A stretch of DNA of 64,000 bases from Primula veris (Eukaryota > Streptophyta > Magnoliopsida > Ericales > Primulaceae). The notes beneath the pieces are model-generated. The model was not told the DNA's origin, searched no databases, and saw nothing but the letters and a program-made list of their open reading frames with translations. The position numbers were made by a program, and so were the translations under genes. Positions 57,873 through 64,000 of this stretch are shown piece by piece. Where the stretch lies: NCBI GenBank assembly GCA_963682055.1, contig OY821743.1, forward strand, positions 14,109,566 through 14,173,565, in the 5' to 3' direction. Within the stretch, counting starts at the first letter, position 1. Every line of letters starts with the position of its first letter.

Positions 57873-59775
57873 ATAATTATTATTTTTACATAAATGCGTG
57901 AAACCCTATAAATGATTTTATTAATAAAATTTCTGAAAAAGTGCATACGAGGAAAAAGACTTAAAAATTCAGAAAAAAACCCACTTCTAAGAATTATATA
58001 ACGGTTTGAACCCTTCAACTCTTTAATTGTAATACTTTCGAGTTAATATTGAAAAAGATATTAGAACTATTTTCTTTCTACTTTTAGAGATATTTGCAAA
58101 TTTCGATTTTTCTTACTGGTGTCCAACTCTCTTCATCATCATAAAAACAACTTGGAATTTGGATCAAGCAAGATAAAGAGCATCAACTAGATCCGAGATA
58201 TTGGAAGGATGTGCAAATTATTCGCCTCATCGTCAGAACTAAAGTCACCCGGTCTGAGTGAGAATCGTTTAATGTTAGCGTCTTAATATCTAGGGAAGAC
58301 CACCGAGAGTGGTAAGTTACTCCTTCTCTAGTATCAAATTCAAAAGTGACATCATTAGCTTTTTTGCTCAACGTAGCTAGTTTCATTCTTTTCTTTCACA
58401 CCCTTTTTTGTTTGTTATCTATCACTTCTTTTCATGTTTTTACTCCCCTATTGGCGTCTATATTATTACCCTTTTCATTTATTTATGTACTTGCATGTGT
58501 ATCAATTCTGACAATACTTTATTCCTCATAAATTATGTGCAAACCCCCTACTTTCTTTACCCTTTTATTTTCTTCTTTTTTGCTGAATTTATTCATAACC
58601 CATTCATTTGTTGTCATGTTGTTCTTCCCCTTATCTTGCTGATCTTGTTCAGGGTTTTCTTGCTATATGATTTGGTCTTTAAATATAGCTCTTGTTCCGG
58701 AGCAACATCATCCCATTTTTTATTCTGTTCTTTAAACATGCATTTATTTCTTCTTGACCGAATTTGCTACAATTCAAACAACAATCTGGCAAAATTTCGC
58801 AAGTGAAATTGAAACATCATCCACTTTTTTCACCGTAACCAATTCGAACTCTATGAATAAGATCATGTGCTAGATCAACTTAAACACAGATTATGGCTAA
58901 GCCGGGTCTCAAAAAATTAGATGTAGATTCGTCCATTTGAAGAAGCTTTCCAAAAGCAATAGCAATTGAAAAATGCTAGAGTTGTTATGGAGGTGAATTA
59001 GTAACTTAAGGAAGCTAGATCCAAACCAATACATTAGAAATTAGGACCACTAAAAATGTTTTCATAGGGCTATTATCAATAAACCAATTTTTTAAAGCCA
59101 AACACGTTAAAATCCTTCTCGTGAAAACACCTAATAAGAATATGCTTATTGTACAACATTCCTATTTGATAGTTAGCTTTGAGATCCAATTTACTGAAAA
59201 CTTTTTTACTAACCTCAAGGTTTTCCATGTGAAAACTTACCAACAACAATATACTTAAACGGCTGTGACAATTGCTTGATATACTCCTTTCAAAATTGTA
59301 TCAAAGGTTCTCCTTTTATAAAATCCGATTTCCTTTAGTTCATTTTTTTTTTTGTAATTAAGGCAAAAGAGTTGGTGGGGTTTGGCTCCGGTGAGACTAG
59401 TTGGAACATGGTGCGTCAAACTATGCTTTTTACATAGTTAGGCTAACACTATCTTGTTTTCTTTATAAAACAATAATTTTAAATTTCTAATAATCGTTGA
59501 TTCTATTTCTTTATAACTTGAAACCAATATTTTTTTCAAACGAAGTAAACATTTTATTTTTTTAATTGTATCTCTTTTAAATTCCAAATAAACAATTAAA
59601 TTCCAAGAAGTATTAAAACTTGAAAAACAATTTTTTTAAAAAAGTATTTTTTTTGTAATCAATTTTTTTAATTTTTTTAAAGTAATTATTAGCAATATGA
59701 TGAACTCATTGACTTTAGGAATTTTTTTTTGGATTTTGTAACATTTATTAGTGAAACAATGTATAGGTAGCGGCC
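57873..59775. other. AT-rich insert between two relic parts
   Basis: No firm gene. On the minus strand 58183-58386 a 67-codon frame (MKLATLSKKANDVTFEFDT start) is preceded by a purine-rich leader, but I do not recognise it. Otherwise low-complexity AT-rich sequence. Confidence 0.4.
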
Positions 59776-59778
59776 TAA

Positions 59779-60121
59779 GAGCATCCGTAATGGTTTTGCT
59801 GATTTTTACATGTTAAATAGTTGCATATCATCAACTAATTATATTTTAAATGACACATATGTATGTTAAAATTAAATGTTACATTGATTTGTTATTTTAA
59901 CAAGATTATGTATTTTTTTTTTATGTTAAGTCATGTATAGTATTGTGGAACAAATGATTAATTATAAAAAGTATGTTGACGAAGTCGCTTGCTAAATTTA
60001 ACAACTTTCTTAATAATATTAAAGTTAATGGAGACTATAACACGACCAATGTGAAATAAATTTGATTGTTAACTAACAATTTATATTTAACAAAAAAATA
60101 ACATAATCATTGTGAATGCTC
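59779..60121. mobile_element. Tourist-like MITE with TAA target duplication
   Basis: Starts GAGCATCCGTAATGG and ends TCATTGTGAATGCTC, an imperfect terminal inverted repeat. TAA flanks both sides (59776-59778 and 60122-60124), fitting PIF/Harbinger-type insertion. 343 bp, AT-rich, non-coding. Related text appears near 61800-62220. Confidence 0.7.
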
Positions 60122-60179
60122 TAACTATGCATACAAATAAATATAGTTAAGCTCTCTCGGATTAGTTGACAATTTATCA

Positions 60180-60258
60180 TAAATTTGCCCCTATCCGGTG
60201 ATGGAGAGGCTGCATGGATAGCCATGACGCCTAGGCTTTGGTTTTTGTTGTTGTTGTC
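60180..60258 (+). mobile_element. Possible SINE 3' end with (TTG)n tail
   Basis: A GC-richer stretch (GGTGATGGAGAGGCTGCATGG) runs into GGTTTTTGTTGTTGTTG. TTG-repeat tails end some plant SINE families. No A or B box is clear upstream. Confidence 0.35.
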
Positions 60259-60284
60259 TCTCTCTAGAATAATAAAGTAAATTT

Positions 60285-60600
60285 CCACCAACCCTACTCA
60301 TTCAACTGGTCATGTTGTCTTAATTAAGTTGGGTACATTTATTCATGTTTTAGCTAGGATAACGATTAATATAAAAGATATTTGCATTTTGCAACAGGCT
60401 GTCATACTTTTATGAAATATGGGGTGGTGTACAAATGAGTAATTCATGCATGTATACAAACCAAGACCGCAATTGAACTCAGGTAATTAATCAGGATAAT
60501 TAGGTGAATTTTTTTGAAGAGCGTGTATATAAAATATACATTGCACGGACTGGTTGCTCAAAAGACACATGGTACTACCACATGAGCACTATGGGTAGGA
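60285..60600 (+). repeat. Relic of a synthase upstream region (right part)
   Basis: Resumes where 57872 breaks: CCAACCCTACTCATTCAACTGG, GGGTACATTTA, GAAATATGGGGTGGTG and AAATGAGTAATTCATG parallel 35686-35860, and CAAAAGACA parallels 35957. No synthase coding sequence follows. Confidence 0.55.
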
Positions 60601-60662
60601 CTGCAAAATCACCGAACCGTTCATAAACATAAACATATTCTCTTCGGTTCGTTAACAGTTAG

Positions 60663-60848
60663 CACTATAAAAAATATGTTCAAAGAGCGACGGGAATTGT
60701 GAGGTTTTTTTTTGTGACGAGCTTATTAGATACGGTTTTTATGACGGGGTTGTGACATGCATGATAGTCGATTTGTAGTAGCTTTGTGACAGATTTTCGA
60801 ATTAGTGATAGATTTTGACTCTTACAAATTCAACATTATTTTGTAGTG
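60663..60848. mobile_element. 186-bp CACTA-type MITE
   Basis: Begins CACTATAAAAAATATGTT and ends AACATTATTTTGTAGTG, an inverted pair with canonical CACTA termini. Flanking triplets are TAG and TAC. It interrupts a GGTTCGTTAACAGTTA-type repeat. Confidence 0.72.
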
Positions 60849-63480
60849 TACGTAGGTTCGTCTTCGCTTGTTAAATAAACAAATTAATCGGACATGAATG
60901 GAAACTTATCGTTCTTCTACTAAACGAACCGAACATGGAAACAACAACGTTCATTCGTTAAGAGCTCGGTTTGTTAAAAGTTCAAATTTTAGTTAGAATT
61001 TTCATATAATAGTTTATGATGTATTAATAGATAAATAATGAAGTATTATGTAGATTTTAAAAGACGACAAAATCTTGAAAACCCATATTATTTGGATAAT
61101 GAAAAGTTTACACAAACCAACATGTTTACAAAGGAGCATTATTTGGATAATGAGAAAGTCTAAACTTGAAAATATTAACACATGTTTATCAACATATTAT
61201 TATTGATGTCGTGACAATGATTTAAATAACTTTTTAACCGAGTCTTAACTCAATTTATAAAATTTATTTTGCTAACGAACCGTTTGTGAACAAATCGTGG
61301 TACACTCGTTAAGTTGTTCGATTCGTGTTCATTCATTTATAGACAAATATGAACCGAAAATGAAAAAGCATTCTGAGTTAACGAACTAACGTGAATAAAG
61401 AAAAAATCAGAACGGTGACAAACGTTCTATGGCTATTGTGATGTTATAAATTGCTTGTGGATAATTTGGTTACAGTATAGCAATATAAACTGTTGTTATT
61501 TATGTCACCAAATTAGCCACATTCACTTAAGTATCAGAATAGCAATAGAGCTAGCGTTTGTCAGCGTCCAGACTTTTTCATGTAGTTGATTTTCTGTTAT
61601 TGTGTGTTTATGATCAAATCGTATTGCATGTGAAAATTCACTAGCTAGGGTAGTTGGTACAATAAGGTATTTTTTAATTTCAAAAGTCAAATTTGTATCC
61701 AAGCAAAACAAATCAAACACAAATGTCCAGTTTGTCTTGAATATTGGTCATTCCAATTATTTTGCACAATGATCGGAGTTTGATAAAAACAAGCTATTGA
61801 GATCATCTAAAATAATGTTGTTATGTTTATTCTTAACTAAAATAGTTAACTAATAATGCATTTTATTTGTCTCCATTGGTTATGTTAAATCATGTGTTAT
61901 TTTTATAAATGTTAAAAAAGTCATTAAATATAATAATATTTTTAATGTTGTTAATTAATGATGTGATAAAATATCATTAATGCCAACGCGAACTCTATTT
62001 CAACTACTCCTATTTTAATTACTATTTTAGTGTGAGTTTACAAAATGACTAATTAATGAGATTTTAATTAATAATTAATTTTAATTAAATTTAGATACCT
62101 TTGTTAAGTTAATACATTAATGTGAATGTTAAATTTAAGTTACAGATGTGTCATTTAACATGCAATTAAATGATGATGTGTCAAAATTAATATTTTTATA
62201 ATTAACACAATTATGGTTGTTGTAAAGTATTTTAGTTTCAAGTATAATATGAAGTTTGGGTGCGTTCTTTTAATTTTAATAATTTTTTTCTTAATCCATT
62301 GCAAAATCGTACCTATAAGTTACAAACCGCAACTCGTTGGTACGAGTTTGACCATTCACTTTTTTTTTTAAAAAAAGAATTGAAAAAATCAATATAAATG
62401 TAAAATTATAAAACTTGGTTGTAATAATTAGAAAAACTATAAATTTAACATTTTTCTTGTTATTTTATTTGTTTTTTTTTAGTTTTTTAGGGAAAATAAA
62501 GAAATTTATTCAAAAAATTATTATAAATTATAAAACTGAGTTTAAAATTACAATATGGGTTTTAGAATAAAGAAAGTAAGCATTTTCAATTTTTTTTTAA
62601 AATAAAAAATTCCTTAGAAAAAAAATATATGAATTAGATAACGAGTTTAATAAATTCATAAATTGGGTATTACAAACTAAAAACTCAGTTTTATAAATTG
62701 CAATTTTTTTAACACTTTTTAACTTTCTCAAAAATATATATTTAACAAATGATAAAAAAAAATCCAAAAAATATTGTATAAGTTAAAACTGAGTTTGTAA
62801 TTTGTAAAAAAAAAAACCAAAATAAAAGTCAATTGTCAAACTCGTACCTACGAATTATAGTACGACAGGATGGTGGGTGGGCGGAGGTCCCGTGATGGGT
62901 GGATTTAGTGGAGGAGAGAATGGGTAGTGGGAGTAAGAGAGGGAGCTCTTTGGCAAATGGAAATTTCACCATAAGAGAATTAATATTTGGTACTGTTACT
63001 TTTTAGGTAATACTTTTGAAAAGTTACACTAAAAACTAATTAACTCTTAATCTTATTAGTAACAAACACAATTAACCACCACCCTCACATGCCATATATA
63101 GATACAACTGTAAATATAAACGTTAAAAAAGAAATATAATGAAGATTTAATCGGTGGTCACATCCATAAATCATATCAGTTTAAAAAAACAAATTTCACT
63201 TGACCTAATTCGGTTGAAATTTCAACTTGCCAACTTACCAATCCCATAAATTTTCTCAAGACCCCAAACCCCCAATTTGATATTAAATTCGACCTAATGA
63301 GTAAAAATCTCAAAAACAAAGCTCGTATTTACCAAAAAAAACATCATATCCACACACAAAAAAACCGAATATATAGTAGAGTCGATGACCAATAACTACA
63401 TTGGGAAAAACCTTATTACCAAAATTAACATCTCTAATCCTTTCTTAGTGAAACGTATAATTACCTAACAAAGAACTCTA
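60849..63480. other. AT-rich repeat debris
   Basis: Stretches rich in GAACCG and CGAAC motifs (60600-61400), MITE-like sequence near 61800-62220 sharing TGTGTCATTTAACATG with the Tourist-like element in inverse orientation, and A/T homopolymer-rich sequence (62280-62830). No gene seen. Confidence 0.45.
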
Positions 63481-64000
63481 GACCTCAACCCGACACACAC
63501 AATCTCCACCTGCGACCACTACCACCGTCGACCCACTGCCGGCGGAGCTACGACGAGCTTATCGGAACTTAGATTGAGGCTCTGAACCGCCGCCCACAAC
63601 TTTGAAGAGGTATCTGAAGCTTAAATAAAAACCAGCACGGAGCTTCAACGGGCAGCCGAGAGCTCTGGCGGGCGACATACCTCCACCAGGCTTCCTGAAT
63701 CTCTGGGAAGATGTTCGATTCTCCGGTGAGCTTTCCAGAGCTCTAGTGAGCTACCCGGGGGTCTAACATGCTCCGCGATACTCTCATGGGCTAATAAGAG
63801 CTTCGATAATGCTTCCACTATCTCAAAAACTTAAAAAATGTAGAAAAAGCGGAAGTGAAAATACCGGGGCCTTCTATTAGATATCTTTCAAAGAAGATGA
63901 AAAATACACAACCATCATGTAGCTTAAAAATGCGTAGTTGCATATCTATTGTTATTTGCTTGATAAAGGGCATATCTGGTAGTATGCACTTGATAAAATA
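63481..64000. other. GC-richer stretch, possible gene 5' edge
   Basis: Base composition changes abruptly to GC-richer, with CCGTCGACC, GCCGGCGGAG and repeated GAGCTCT/GTGAGCT strings, resembling a plant 5' leader such as the one before the oxidase relic (9130-9484). No coding frame can be assigned before the window ends. Confidence 0.3.

Noticed and set aside
58183..58386. Possible small minus-strand gene (67 codons)
   Set aside because: The frame has protein-like composition and a purine-rich leader, but I recognise no family and see no supporting exons; kept only as a note in the spacer entry.
58346..58806. Hydrophobic plus-strand open frames
   Set aside because: They arise from T-rich sequence, which yields Phe/Leu/Ile-rich frames by composition.

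Overview
This is a window of nuclear DNA from a flowering plant, almost certainly a eudicot. The evidence is a set of plant genes with AT-rich spliceosomal introns (a mitochondrial rhomboid-like gene, the chloroplast FtsHi4 gene and a chalcone-synthase-type polyketide synthase) and a dense set of plant transposons: Cassandra and another TRIM, a Sirevirus-type Copia element, further Copia copies, Mutator-like fold-backs, CACTA- and Tourist-like MITEs and SINEs. I cannot name the family or species from sequence alone.

Layout. 1-2.4 kb: the 5' end of a rhomboid-like gene (RBL14 type) on the minus strand; intron 1 grew by local duplication and carries a SINE. 2.4-5.7 kb: AT-rich intergenic DNA. 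5.7-13.3 kb: a repeat-rich island with a ~20-bp satellite in two blocks, a composite Cassandra TRIM of six LTRs, a broken glycolate-oxidase-like gene, a tRNA-derived SINE and a 21-bp minisatellite. 13.4-16.7 kb: a broken ZMYM1-like hAT transposase gene. 18.0-19.4 kb: two Mutator-type inverted-repeat elements, each with a perfect 9-bp target duplication; the larger ends about 125 bp before the next start codon. 19.5-33.6 kb: a complete 16-exon FtsHi4 gene (836 codons), whose intron 4 holds a TRIM and a degenerate Copia-like element.

36.9-38.5 kb: an intact two-exon type III polyketide synthase (394 codons) with the full catalytic triad but changed cavity residues. 38.9-49.9 kb: a nested block of LTR elements dominated by a 10-kb Sirevirus-type Copia element on the minus strand. 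50.0-56.4 kb: remnants of a second polyketide synthase copy, replaced by a 5'-truncated Copia element. 57.7-60.6 kb: split relics resembling the synthase upstream region, with several MITEs. 60.6-64 kb: AT-rich repeats, ending in a GC-richer pyrimidine-rich stretch that may be the edge of another gene.

The three structured genes do not form a pathway: FtsHi4 works in chloroplasts, the rhomboid family member is predicted mitochondrial, and the synthase is specialised metabolism. The main story is gene structure and transposon history. The signals most worth checking are the Cassandra composite, which carries junctions like those of end-joined cDNA; the palindrome GTTGCAAC repeated through the Sirevirus-type element; the altered polyketide synthase cavity; and exon fragments copied into introns of two separate genes.
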